From contig NW_023501052.1 of the NCBI RefSeq assembly GCF_014066305.1, positions 62,001 to 126,000 on the forward strand: DNA of 64,000 nt, in the 5' to 3' direction. This document shows, piece by piece, positions 33,192 to 44,381 of this stretch. Below the pieces are notes generated by a model. The model made no database searches. It saw nothing but the letters and a program-made list of their open reading frames with translations, and had not been told where the DNA came from. The stretch is from Letharia columbiana. Taxonomy: Eukaryota > Ascomycota > Lecanoromycetes > Lecanorales > Parmeliaceae. The stretch's first letter is position 1. The number at the start of each line of letters is the position of its first letter. The position numbers were made by a program, and so were the translations under genes.

Positions 33192-33509
33192 GGCCCATCA
33201 GAAAGCCTCAGCAGTGCAGAGGATATCATCCCTTCTTGCAGATTCGCCACCAACAAGGCCCTGTGGCGTCTGTGGTCTGTAGGAACGGAACAGCGGACTT
33301 GCGCACAATGTGGGCACCTCGCTTCCTGTCCAGAAGATGTTGTTCGCTGGACTTCCCGGAGATTCGATATCATCAACCGGGTTTGGTCTAGGCAACTCGG
33401 CTTAGAGAACGCTCTTACGCCCTCCATCTTCTCAGCAATACATACGGAGGCATTCGCTAAGTTCGCCAGCGCCGAAGAGACCGCTCGAAGGAAGAGGAGA
33501 GGTGGTTAA
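33192..33509 (+). other. In-frame extension after the TAG of the preceding gene
   Basis: The frame of the upstream gene stays open for 105 codons beyond its TAG, to a TAA at 33507-33509, with no ATG near the start. It reads protein-like: RFATNKALWRLWSVGTEQRT, then CAQCGHLASC with two CxxC-like pairs, and a basic end (ARRKRRGG). It could be a readthrough extension, a second exon of a longer isoform that skips the stop, or the remains of a formerly longer protein. Confidence 0.4.
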
Positions 33510-36500
33510 CACCATGCACTAAATCTTACGTTCTGAGGCCTCTTGGAATTCCTTTACTGATCTTCTAAGGATAATACTCTTTCAACTCTTCTTCCGCGGC
33601 CGTTTCCCTTGAGTGTTTGGGCCTTCTTAAGTTCTCATTCTTACCAGCGGTGCAGGGACCCCTGATGCCCCAAGTGCCCAGTCGAAACGTGACACTTAGC
33701 CTAGACGTCTACATTCTGCTTTGATTTTCCGAAAACGTCGGAGAATTCTGGTCTTGCTCGTGTCTGTGACGAAACCTCTACCATATCGATTTTAGCTGCT
33801 TCTAGCGTGTGTCCATCATTTGCTTGCTCTGTGCTTGCTCTGCGGGACTTGGCGTTTCCAAGTCGACTACGCATAAGGGTTTCCGGATCGCTTTCTCAGC
33901 AGACCTATCTTGTCTTCGGGATGCCAACCCGTACCCTAGGGCCATCTTCAATGATGAACCTATCAGAACAACAATTATGCAGATGCAACGGGCGTCTCGG
34001 GCCGTAGCTAAAACAAGGGTAATAAAGTCTGGATGGCATCGATCTCTTCCTACCCGCTACACGCGACTATCCCCAGTTCGCAACGAAAGGCATCAATAGG
34101 CACGGCCCCCTCCGAGAACATCAACTGATGAGATGAATCTTTTATGCAAGACTGATGCACTTTTATACATGTATGAAAGTAAAGAGGCGCGAAAGGCTGC
34201 CTTTCACCCAAATACGCTTTCAAATACCTCAGGCAATCAACACCCACTATTTGTATTCATTCCTGACCACCAGGGTGACAAGTTACCTATATACATTTAC
34301 AGAAACCACGGACTCCTTTCTGAATAGTGATATGTCTGGTGACGACAAGACCGAACCCTAAGTCTGGCCGCTGGAAACCTATCACCTTCCCACCTGCATG
34401 ATGCAGATACGGTCTGCTGCGTTCTCGGCTAATTCATCAATCATTTCGCAGCGCAGTTACGATCCTCACATCATCAGTACAGCGCCCTCCAAAGTCATCG
34501 ACCTTGCGAAAGAGCTTTTTGTGCTCGAATAGTGCACATTTTATACACTCATGCATGCTTCCAGCTCCTACGCCCTACTTTGCAGATACTATGTGTTCTA
34601 ACGCATGGGCGGAGGAGGATCAACCTATCACAACCCAGATTTATCCTCGGAAGCCTTGACCAACCGAGCCTCCAGCCAACAGCCAGACTAGAAGTGAGGG
34701 ATGGTGGAGGAAGTTACGCACTGTGTTCACAGCTTCCTTGGCGATCTTCGACCGATGCCTCTGAAGGAGCGAAAACCGGGGAGTCTCGGAGCGTGGAGGC
34801 CGAGACCGAACCTGACCAGGCTTTTCCACGCAGGAGTCTAGTACCAGATACCTCTCAGGCTCATGGCAGTGTGATAGGCCGGCTTCTCCTCCTCGCCATC
34901 GGTTGACCCTAATTATCTCCCATGAAGCAAAAGTGAGCAGAAACTAAGAAAGAACATTGAGATTTTCTGAAAAGCTTTTTGTTTTGCTCTGAACCTGAAC
35001 GCGCCATGTGAAGCGAACATGATCATGAAGCAGTACCATGAATTAAAGCACGAGATCCAACATTCAGTTCCTCCAATATCACTCGATTCGACGGACTACT
35101 CATTGGACGACCTGTGCATCATCTTCCAAAAATGCAGTATCCTTTGGACTCCGCGTTACCTCCTCGCAAGCCTTCAGCTGCGCCTTGCTTGACCACTCTG
35201 TCCCGGTCTCCTTGCCAACTTGATTCCAAATCTTGTTGTACGACCTCGGGCTATGCCAGTATTGTAGCGTCTGTCACAGATCTGTTGGAGGTCTCCCTCT
35301 ACCTCCTACACTCCCGAGTAAAACCTAACAATCATGGCGCCGTCGCCCGGCCTCGATAGCTTGATTAGCTGCTTCATTGCACTCACCTGCGTGTCCTGAT
35401 CCCACTGATGAAGAACCCCATGACGGGAATGACATCAATAGTGCCCTCTAGAGCCTGTAGTGCTGCATTGGGACGAATTATGTCAGTCTCCATCAAATGT
35501 GCTGAAACCCTGTCGCGGTCGCGGAACATCTCCTACCCTAGATCTCAATGGTTGACTACATCCACCGCATCAAGACGGTCCGAAGGAGCTCCGTCTACCA
35601 CCATCCGCCAAAGGTCTTGTCCTAAAAAGTACCCTACGTCGAGAAAAGACTCGCCGTGTTGAAGTTGTCAGATCATGCTTTCGTAAGCTGGACCTTGGTT
35701 ATCATAGGATTCTGGAAAAAGCCCAGGCTGGTGCACCGATAAAAGGGAATAGCCCAGGCTTTATCACGCTAGTCTTGGTTATTGGTGGCACCTGGGAATA
35801 TCTCAACTCTGCGAAGGACGTACTGTGGTTCTCGCGTGTTGCAAGACATTGTCGTGATCTACCTTGCTTTACTTCTCGAGCAAGTCCCGAAATCTACATG
35901 GCCATGAGCTATTATTCAAAGACTATAAAAAAGACATCAACGGCACAGCGGACTCACGTCACTAGTGACCTTAGGACCTATTTCATGATCACCCCAGGCC
36001 ACATCTTGGCTGCCTTGTTACGGTGTTGACCAATTCGGTTCTGAGATCTCTTCCTGATTAGAGTCCGATGATATAACAGAGATTGGAGCCTTTTGTGGAG
36101 CCAGTGCTTAAGATGGGCTTTGGGACGATGACTGAAGTCTCACAAGGAGGAATGTGGGGGGAAGTGAAGAGGGTATTCTTATGCTGGAGCCCATCATGCT
36201 GACAAGTAAACTCGGAATCCTGATCCCATCGCTAGCTGAACCTAACCTTCTTAACAGGTCTAGCGATGAATCTACCGTATCTCCTCCCGAACATGAGTCT
36301 CTACCCTTGTTAACTCACACATGCTCCCCAGTGACTGTCAGCCCATTCTGTATGACACTGCCGTCTGCAGGAATATCGATGGTCCCATCGCAGTCCCCAA
36401 TTACGTGTGTTTCAACAGACGGTTGAATCGAGTCAATATGCATACAAGGATCATATGGTGGGTAAATAGGCCGCCACAAATGCACTTGCTGCTACCTGAC

Positions 36501-39500
36501 TCCAGACGACGACATTTGTTGAGGAGGCTTTTCATCGTGAGCACGGCATGCGCCAGAACAAAAGGCGAACATGTACCTTTCACGTTGTGGTAGCCGGTTG
36601 TCATGTCTAGTCTAGATATGGGCAGTGCCTGCCCTTGTGGATAGATCCAGTCTGGTAACGACTTACCATACATGTGGGTCACAACGTTTACCATTCTCGT
36701 AATGCCGGCTGCCAAGGACCTAGAGGATGTGTCGGTACCTTATCTTATATCTCAGTAGGCTGAGTTCCGTTCGTCTGGCAAGACTGAGAAATGAAATGCG
36801 GCCAAGATTTACTAGGATAGCGGCTAGAGATTGTATTAAGAAGTCCAAGGTACCTACAATCAGTCAAAGGAGAAAGAAACCGGATAAAGCCGCTTCCTGT
36901 GAAGCGGACATATGGAACTTGTTAAATGTTGGTAGAGCAACGATAAGGACCATCCCATCAGTAATAATTGTGATGCCCAATGCGGGTTCCAGCGTCCTAG
37001 TCTCATCACAGTAACGAAGGATAATCGAGTCGCTCGTCTCTCCAAAAAATCATCTACGCCGTCGAAGCCTACCAAACAACACGTTGCCTTGTATGTAGAC
37101 TCTAGTTCTCTGCTATTTGATTTGGTGGGCCGAGACCGAATGTGCAGGGACTCGGATAAGTTGAATAAGTGGGCGACGGAATGTACGGCTTACTACGAGA
37201 ACTACACTCCGCCTCAGGGAACAACTCGACGTGGTAAATGTGATGGTGGTTCAGATGGTCTTCCAAGAGGGTCATTGTTGGGAAATGGATTGAAGACGTT
37301 ATGAAAGATACAGATGTCCGGGAGTTTCAATCAAATAGCAGGGAGATACATAGTGGTCAGCAAAAGATCCACTTTTCGAAAGCCAAAGTCCAATCGAAGA
37401 GCGCGAAGGCTACAGTCAGGAGTAGCTTTGCAAACGGCCATTTCCTACACGGAACATGAGTCGTACAGTCTCAGGATCCGCCTGCATTCCACTGAAGAAG
37501 AGAGATTTCCAGGCGATCGTAGACATGTTCAAGGACGCAAGATCCGTCAGCCGCCGCCCAACGCCGGGAAGTGAGGCATCATAGCCCTTGCGGCATCGCA
37601 CGGAACGGCGTCTCACAAGAAAGAATGTCAACTACAGTCAACAGAGGCGAATGCAACATGGGGAGCAAGAGGCACAGGAACTCGAGAGGTTTAGCAAACG
37701 GAAGGCGAGTGAGAATCAACAGATACGGTGCTCCCAAGGCGCCGATCGTTCCTGTCATCTGCTGCATCATTCTGTTCTCGAATGCACAGCAGCGCAGAAC
37801 CGTCAGGGTAGATGAGTAATGAAAAGGAAAACGACATGCCGTCCACGAAGACGTCCTTCCGTAACTCTTTCCATGTCGCTTCGACCGCAGCAAGTGACGC
37901 TTTCGCGCCGCTTTCCTGTCCCCCGACAGCGAAAATGGTTCGCGACCGGATGGCTTGCTGGGTGGATAGAAAGTCGGGAAACCTACCCTTCTGCTGCGCA
38001 GCTAACATCGCGTAGGGTTGGTCGAGACATTGTTTTTGCGTTCCGTCCGGGGCTGTTGCGGACGTGCCTTGGTGTTGGACGAGGCTACGGAGGTTGACAC
38101 CGAGAGCCCTGGGCGCCAAGGTTTTCTGTGCCAAGATCTCGGATACCGCTCGGCCTGAAAGGGTTGCCCAGACACTGCTGTGCGCTTAACCTAAAAAGAT
38201 GCTTCGGAAATGTACCTGGCCTAAAGTAAAGTATGCGCTTCAAGGCGCTGCCTTCCGAAGGTAGGGTTAGGGCTGTGACTAACTGTTATCCAGGACTTTT
38301 GGTTGTCAACCTCCGTAGGGAGGACGGCAGACATTGCAAAATTCCTAACGATGATTCTTCATGTAGCTACGAACATACCCATTGGCCCGCTCAGTCGAGT
38401 CACTCGGATGTACATCACCTCCCTGGCAACCCTTTTGTTGGCATGCTCAAGTCTTTCGGTGCCGACCTCCGTAAGACTCTCCCGACATTGGATTTGGAGG
38501 CTTATAATTAAACTTTTTTCGGTCTCTGTTAGCGCCCGAGCTGATATTCTAAGTGTAAAGCTTGATGTTGTAGTGCCTGACCATCGATATCAAGCCATGG
38601 TACAGTACCCAACTTCACCTGGGCGAGCCCGTCCGCTTAGTTGGGTGGGAGACCTGCATAGATACTGACGACCACATCTCCCTGTGGAGATTGATTAATG
38701 TAAAAGTGGGTCATCAGTCTTCATGCATGCACTCATCCCGTGTCTGCACGAGTCGATCAAAGCGTAGGAGATCTGCCAGAGAACTGTACGGGACCTCTTC
38801 TCTAAAGGAAGCCTGACACCCTGCCGGCAGTTGAAGAGCTCGGGACTGTTCCATCAAAGCCCAGAAGCCGGAGGATCAAGAGAGCCGTCAGAAGATCATA
38901 CGGTACCCAGAGGCTTTTACGATCACTAGGGTACTCTTCAGCGCGGCAAATGTTGGCTACCCTAGTCGGACGGGGTGTGCCGTTATTGCCGAGGAACATG
39001 TTGCCGGCACGCCGGCAATGTCATGTTTAATCCATTTCCAAACTTTTAGCGAGACGGGCAAATACAAAAAGACGCGTAGATTACGTCAAAGCGCGGATGG
39101 TCAATTTGCTTTACTGGCTAAGGAGTCCGGTTCTCTGAAGCCTCATTTTAAGCTTTAATGCACCTTCACGGGCAACCGCCAATCACATACCTGGTTACAT
39201 GTACGATAAAGAGGACATGATTAATGTGCTTTGATGGCCAGGCCAGAAGATTTCCATGGTGTCGCAAGTGTATTCATCATCCCACGATAGGGGAAGAGGA
39301 GTCCCTATCTACTCGGCCGCCTTAGCGAGAAGCTCTTGAGGAAGAATTGGGCTTAAAGCCGCCAATATTGTGAAGATCCATATGGAAGGATGGTCTGCAT
39401 GGAAATCCCAAGCTGCGGAAAGGCGATCAATGGGCCCACTTGGAATTAGGGCCCAGATCGCAACTTGCTCACACTGCATGTCGACAGATGCACGGTTGTA

Positions 39501-39505
39501 GCAGA
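33510..39505. other. Six-kilobase gene-poor stretch
   Basis: Many short overlapping frames occur on both strands (for example 37691-38134 on minus, 38303-38668 on plus) without domains, signal peptides or convincing splice logic. Short local duplications occur (AGCCCAGGCT twice near 35.73-35.76 kb). Composition is not strongly AT-biased, so this is not a classic RIP desert. It may be degenerated repeat sequence. Confidence 0.35.
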
Positions 39506-39739
39506 CTACTGCGCGATGATCGGAGGAGATTTTCTTTTGGGGGAGGGGGATCCGGGTTGGGTATGAATGTGAAGAGGGAGGCTGATTGCAAGAACTGCGT
39601 AGCCGACGGAGGTCGCAAATGTGGCGATTTTTTCGAGGGGTCCAGGATTGACACATGTTACTGGTAGCATTGGATCCTGGACGGTGGTATTGTGCCCGCA
39701 GGTAATGCACGGTGTGAGAATGTTGAGAAGATCCGTCAT
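39506..39739 (-). CDS. Small membrane-type hypothetical protein, uncertain
   Basis: 77-codon frame from ATG 39739: MTDLLNILTPCITCGHNTTV with a CxxC pair, then a hydrophobic segment (IATFATSVGYAVLAISLPLHI). A second hydrophobic block (PSIWIFTILAALSPILPQEL) lies 300 bases downstream in another frame to 39309, so a two-exon, two-helix protein is possible. It lies next to the polyketide cluster and could belong to it. No family recognised. Confidence 0.35.
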   Translation of the reverse strand: MTDLLNILTPCITCGHNTTVQDPMLPVTCVNPGPLEKIATFATSVGYAVLAISLPLHIHTQPGSPSPKRKSPPIIAQ

Positions 39740-40178
39740 TGTTGTTCTCAGCGTAGCACAGCAGTGGTGAGGCCATCAGCTATCATGTAGCTGATGGAGA
39801 ACAAAGCACTGCTATCTATGGCTAACTACTCTACATGAAAGGAACAATGATGGAATATGCATGGAAGGATGTAGAAGGGACGCATGCATAGAAGGAACTA
39901 GACACGCTGACAGTTGTGTCACCTGAGGATGCATATGTCTGTTACTTGTTTTTCATGCGAGAAAGGTCAGTGGCAGATCTTGGAGTACGGTAGATCTTTC
40001 TATCTCTACTGCTTCGAATTGCCACGTTGCTGTGAAAGGAGCCAGCCTGATGGGTTCGAGAGGACTGCTAGCAATGAAACTTCTATAGTCCGAAGGACTA
40101 TGCAAGAAAAATACCGCTGGCGAAGTCTAGTATCGCCATATTAGATCTTGGGCTGTCCCAAGCGTGCGATGCTCTCTC

Positions 40179-41733
40179 TCAACTGCATCTCCACTCCGCG
40201 AAGCGATTGAAAAGCTCATTCTCCCTCAGCATCTTCATGTAGTTGCTTCTAATGCTGATAATGACCTCCAAACCAGCAGCTTCCTCGTTTCCTTTGCAAC
40301 CCTTCAGTTCAGGCAGTACGAGACAGAAATCCTCAAACTGTGGCTTATGTATCCTGACTCGCTCGCACCTTCCACCCACCAGTGTGCCCCAGTCAAGATC
40401 GTACAGATCCTGAGTCGCCCAGGAATTGACCACAAGGTATCGCCCCTCAAATCCCATACTGTCGAGTCTCACTCTGCTGACGTCAGGGACAGATTTAATG
40501 GCTCCAATCAAGTGTGGGAGATAGGTGTCGTCGTATTGGTTGATCTTACGCCGCAGAGTGTGAGCGCACTCGGTCACGCCTTTGGCCGTAGGAATGACAG
40601 TGCTGAAGGGTTTGATGATGTTTCCCCAGATGAGAACATTGCCGATGAAGCGTGCAGGCAAGGGCGGTCTTGCGAACCGTCTTGCATCGATGACGAAGCA
40701 GAGCCCGGTCTCGTCTTTGATCGATTCGGAATGATTTTGAATCTTGGTCTTGTGGGCGGCGGTGACACAACACCACATCAAAGAAGCGAGGGCATCATTG
40801 GTAGAGATCCAACTCGTCTCGTCACCTTCTAGTCTTGATGCCATTTCCTTCAATTCTCGAAGCTTTGCTTTGGAGAAAAAGAACATTTCTCCTGCCAATG
40901 GGTTGGACTCAGACCGTGACGTCTCGTTCGCTGGTCCGACACGAAGAACCGCTCGTAAATTGTGCATTGCATTCAATCTGAAGTCGAGAAGTGAACGAGA
41001 AAAAAGAACGATCCACAAGCGCAGATTTTTAAACATTCGAGAGAGAAAGCCTTGCGCCCGAGCCGGACCTTTTGGTTCAGGGTGGTATTTATATTCTCTG
41101 ATGTCTTCGAGTCTTGCGCTCTCATCACCCTCTATGAGCCGGGTTCTATCAACGCAATCAGGGCTGACAAGCTGCGACCCATCTTCACCCCGACAGTAAG
41201 CAGCCCACACTCTGGCGACAGTAAAGGACCCGGCGCCGTCGGTGAAAGCGTGGTCGAGGATGAATCCCAAGACCATGCCACCTTTGATCAAATTTATCTG
41301 TGCTAGCAGGACCGGTCTCTCGCCTACCTCGAGCCTTTCGACCTTCGGTATAAGCATCTGTTGTCGTGTTGGCACCAGTATACTGTAGTTGATGTCGACC
41401 ATAGGGAATTGTTTCGAGCGCAAGGCCTCATAACTAGGATAGTCCGTCCTTCTCAGGTCTTTCACTATGAGTGCATCTTCGGCGGTCCTCCAGGGAGCTG
41501 TGACTGCCAGTCTCCCTCTCTGTGGAGCGTCTGGAAGAAGCGTGACCGTGCCCGCGAGAAGTGGGATCGCGTTGAACGTCTGAGCGAGGGCAGATGTCAT
41601 ATTCTGCACCAGTAACGAGACATCTGAGCCGGAATCGGGAAAGAACAAAGCCTTGTGAACGTAGGGGGCACCGATGACGTTATCGAGAGGGAGTCAAACA
41701 GAAAGGGGCAGACTCTGGCGATGATGAGGCCAT
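40179..41733 (-). CDS. BAHD/trichothecene-acetyltransferase-like acyltransferase, frame shift near the N-terminus
   Basis: About 515 aa including the N-terminal part. The acyl-transfer motif HxxxDG is present as DHAFTDGAG, and the structural motif as LDWGTLVGG, spaced as in the fungal transferase family (PF02458). Such enzymes pass an acyl group from CoA to a hydroxyl or amine of a secondary metabolite. The main frame has no upstream ATG. The ATG at 41733 opens MASSSPESAPFCLTP in another frame, and the family-like LDNVIGAPYVHKALFFPDSG follows one frame over. The switch lies at about 41684-41694 with no room for an intron, so there is one surplus or missing base. The gene is divergent from the PKS and on the same strand as the FSH1 hydrolase, so esterification of the polyketide is the likely job. 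Confidence 0.82.
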
Positions 41734-42783
41734 GTTGACTTGTGCAGTCCAGTGAGGTGGTCAGCGATGAGCTAGAGATTGAAGAAAGAAAAGGACTGAG
41801 GACAAGTTCAAACGGCAAGAACTCAGTTTCTCTTCTCCGCTGCCAGTGATATCCCGCATGGTCTTTGCAAAAAGATCATTGCACGGGTAGGGGCCCTGGC
41901 GATGACGAGGCAAGATGATTGAGAAAAGTAATAGCCGCGGCTCACTTCACTATCATTGCAAGCCACCTTGGATACCGATGAAATCCACATCATCATCGAA
42001 TTTCTAAGAAATTCATATACCGTCGTAAAGATACCGTAACGACACGAGAGCAGACAATAGATCGTCAAAACTTTCCGGTAAATAATAAATCAGGCGCGCC
42101 CGAAGGCCCGACGGGCTGACCCTGGTCGAACTAGTTGCTCATATACTTTAGCCGCATAATGTAACTTTTCGTCTTCTCAGCCCTGCATCTGTGGCGGCTA
42201 CCGTATCTTCGGTCGAGCGCGCCGAGCCTTCCTTCCTGATCGAGCTAAGCGGTGCAAATTTGAATTCGCACATCAACCCCTTCCCGCCATCATCGTCGTC
42301 CTTGCTTCTAACACACCACCTTTCCTGATGTTGGCAAACCGTGAAACCCGTTTTCGCCTGGCCTAGAGTTGTGACAATGACAGCCTCTGATGGTGGCGAG
42401 TCGCCTGTAGCATGTGTTTACCTCTACGTAACGTCACCTCCTCAGGTCCACCCAGCGAGGCGTAAAGTTCTAGTCTACTCTTGCTAGATGTGGATCCCTC
42501 TTCACTTCTGTTGTAATACACCCATGCCTGAGGGAAACCCATTGGCTATTCTGTTTGGCCATGTGTCCGAGCTTCGCTTTGACTTCATTCATTAGATTGT
42601 TCTATTCTGGAACCCGAGCCCTTTGACCCACAAGATCAATACGACTCGATACTAGTATGATGGTCTCGGACTACGTACACTTCAAAAACATTGGCGAACT
42701 CGATCTCAATGACCCCCACGTTAGCCTTGTGATGCGGTGCGAAGGCCAAGTCCAGGCCCACAGCGAACGCCATGGTATAGCAG
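41734..42783. other. Intergenic within the polyketide cluster
   Basis: About 1 kb between two genes on the same strand, so it should contain the acyltransferase promoter and the hydrolase 3' end. A GC-rich patch (GGCGCGCCCGAAGGCCCGAC, about 42093-42112) stands out. No gene seen. Confidence 0.4.
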
Positions 42784-43653
42784 TCAACCTGGAGAAGAGC
42801 TTGTTGCCCGTACGATCAAGTCGCGGATTCCCTTGACCATGAGTTTAGAAGACTTCGGATCCCGGGGCACCAAGTGTCCTTTACCGTGGTCTACAATAGT
42901 TGCAGACGCTTGATCGCAAAGATGGTAGAGAGCAACTGCACTATCTATCAACGAATCGTTGTACGCAATGATATGGCATGTCGGCATGGTAATGATTTGA
43001 CCGTGCTCGTCAGCGAGGAAAACCCCCGTGCCATCCGGGAAAGAGGGTGGACCGCCACTCATGAACACCGCACATTTCAATGAGTTCTGAATTTCCTTCC
43101 GTGCACACCTTGTCAAGTAGTTGACAACGAACATAGCAGCCACGGATGCGCCTTCCGAATTTCCGATGATTCCGTCGAAAGGCCCGTCGTGGTCGAGAAC
43201 GCGATAGAGGCGGTCGAGGATCGTTTGAACGTCGTTGGTACTCTCGGGACGTAGAGACTGCACCATTTCACGGTACTTTTGCTCTGGCGTCAACCGATGC
43301 GGCGCACTCCAGAGTGCATTAAAAAACTCATAATCTGCTCTACCGCTACAGTATTGTTTGAGGAAGCGACGGTGAGGAGGTGAGCCGTAAAACTCCTTGA
43401 ATTCGTTGGGAGGAGGTGATTCGATGTCGCCATGAATGAAGTGGAAAGACGCGGTGCCGTCCTGCTCAAGGTCTTGGACGATTGGCACTGTGTCCTGTCA
43501 GCAGGGTACCGATGAGAGATAAGGTTGTACGTACAGATCTGCACTCGAAAGGTCTGTTCATCGTGTCAGCGCCAGTCGGACGAGGTGTCACAGAGCATTC
43601 CCGTGTCTCACCTCTGCGTTCGTGCCAGCGCCTGCTAGACATAAAAACCTCAT
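42784..43653 (-). CDS. FSH1-family serine hydrolase, LovG-like
   Basis: I read three exons: 43653-43612, 43553-43535 and 43487-42784 (254 aa), with introns of 58 and 47 nt and consistent phase. The start MRFLCLAGAGTNAE matches the family's 'MRFLCLHGxGTN', with Ala in place of the usual His. The nucleophile elbow is IGNSEGASVA and the catalytic His lies in DHGKGHLVPRD. A candidate Asp is in the IIAYNDSLID loop. The LovG-type members act as trans thioesterases that release products from highly reducing PKSs. The PKS beside it ends at its ACP with no release domain. The two genes diverge from one 728-bp region. Confidence 0.9.
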
Positions 43654-44381
43654 CCTTTCCACCGTTTCACCCGTCTCTGTAGTCTTGTGTAGTTAAGAGG
43701 AATGAACAATTAATGAGAAACTGGAAGTAGGTCAAGTGTTTTGGAAGCGTTTTTCTGGACAATGGAGCGACGGACAGCAACGATACCCGATACGGTAAAT
43801 GTCCATTATCGTCGACTAGCGTCTCTCGTGCTTGATATCCTGCAGTCTGTCCTAATTATAGCCATGATATCACGACTACAAAGCCTAGGTAATAAAGCCC
43901 GGTTGAGAGAGCTGCGACGCCTTCTCTCGGACACTAACTGATTGGCTGCATCTATACGCTGGTTGCCAGATGCAGTACAAGTCCGTCTTATCAACCAATG
44001 CCAGTACCACGCGTCCAATTCGGTGGCCATCATCGGTCCGACTCCGCTATGATACGCGAACGCCACTATGATATGCATTATTCACCAACTGTCTTGGCAA
44101 CATTGCTTTGTTCGCTGACGACGAAGATTTTGCATAAAAAACCTTGGCAAGAAGTGCGGTCTTCTCGGCTTCACGGAAGGTGTGGAAGCTCTACCGCTTG
44201 GCCAGACTCAAAGGAATATATCATGCACATGCTAAAACAGAAGGATCTCTTTATTTTCAGGCATTGCATCGGCATATATTTTGGACAGACTCTCGGGGTT
44301 CTTTATGGGAAATTCTAGGTTATTTTTTCACGTTTGCCCTGGAGTCTACAGCTGTTTTTCTCTGACTTCAACGCTACCGAT
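43654..44381. promoter_or_regulatory. Bidirectional promoter region of the hydrolase and PKS genes
   Basis: 728 bases between divergent start codons. Shared control is likely from the arrangement. No transcription factor site could be assigned by eye, and no cluster regulator gene is visible nearby. Confidence 0.45.

Noticed and set aside
37691..38134. Minus-strand 147-codon frame in the gene-poor region
   Set aside because: No domain or conserved motif, several competing frames in the same place and no splice logic; openness alone is not enough.
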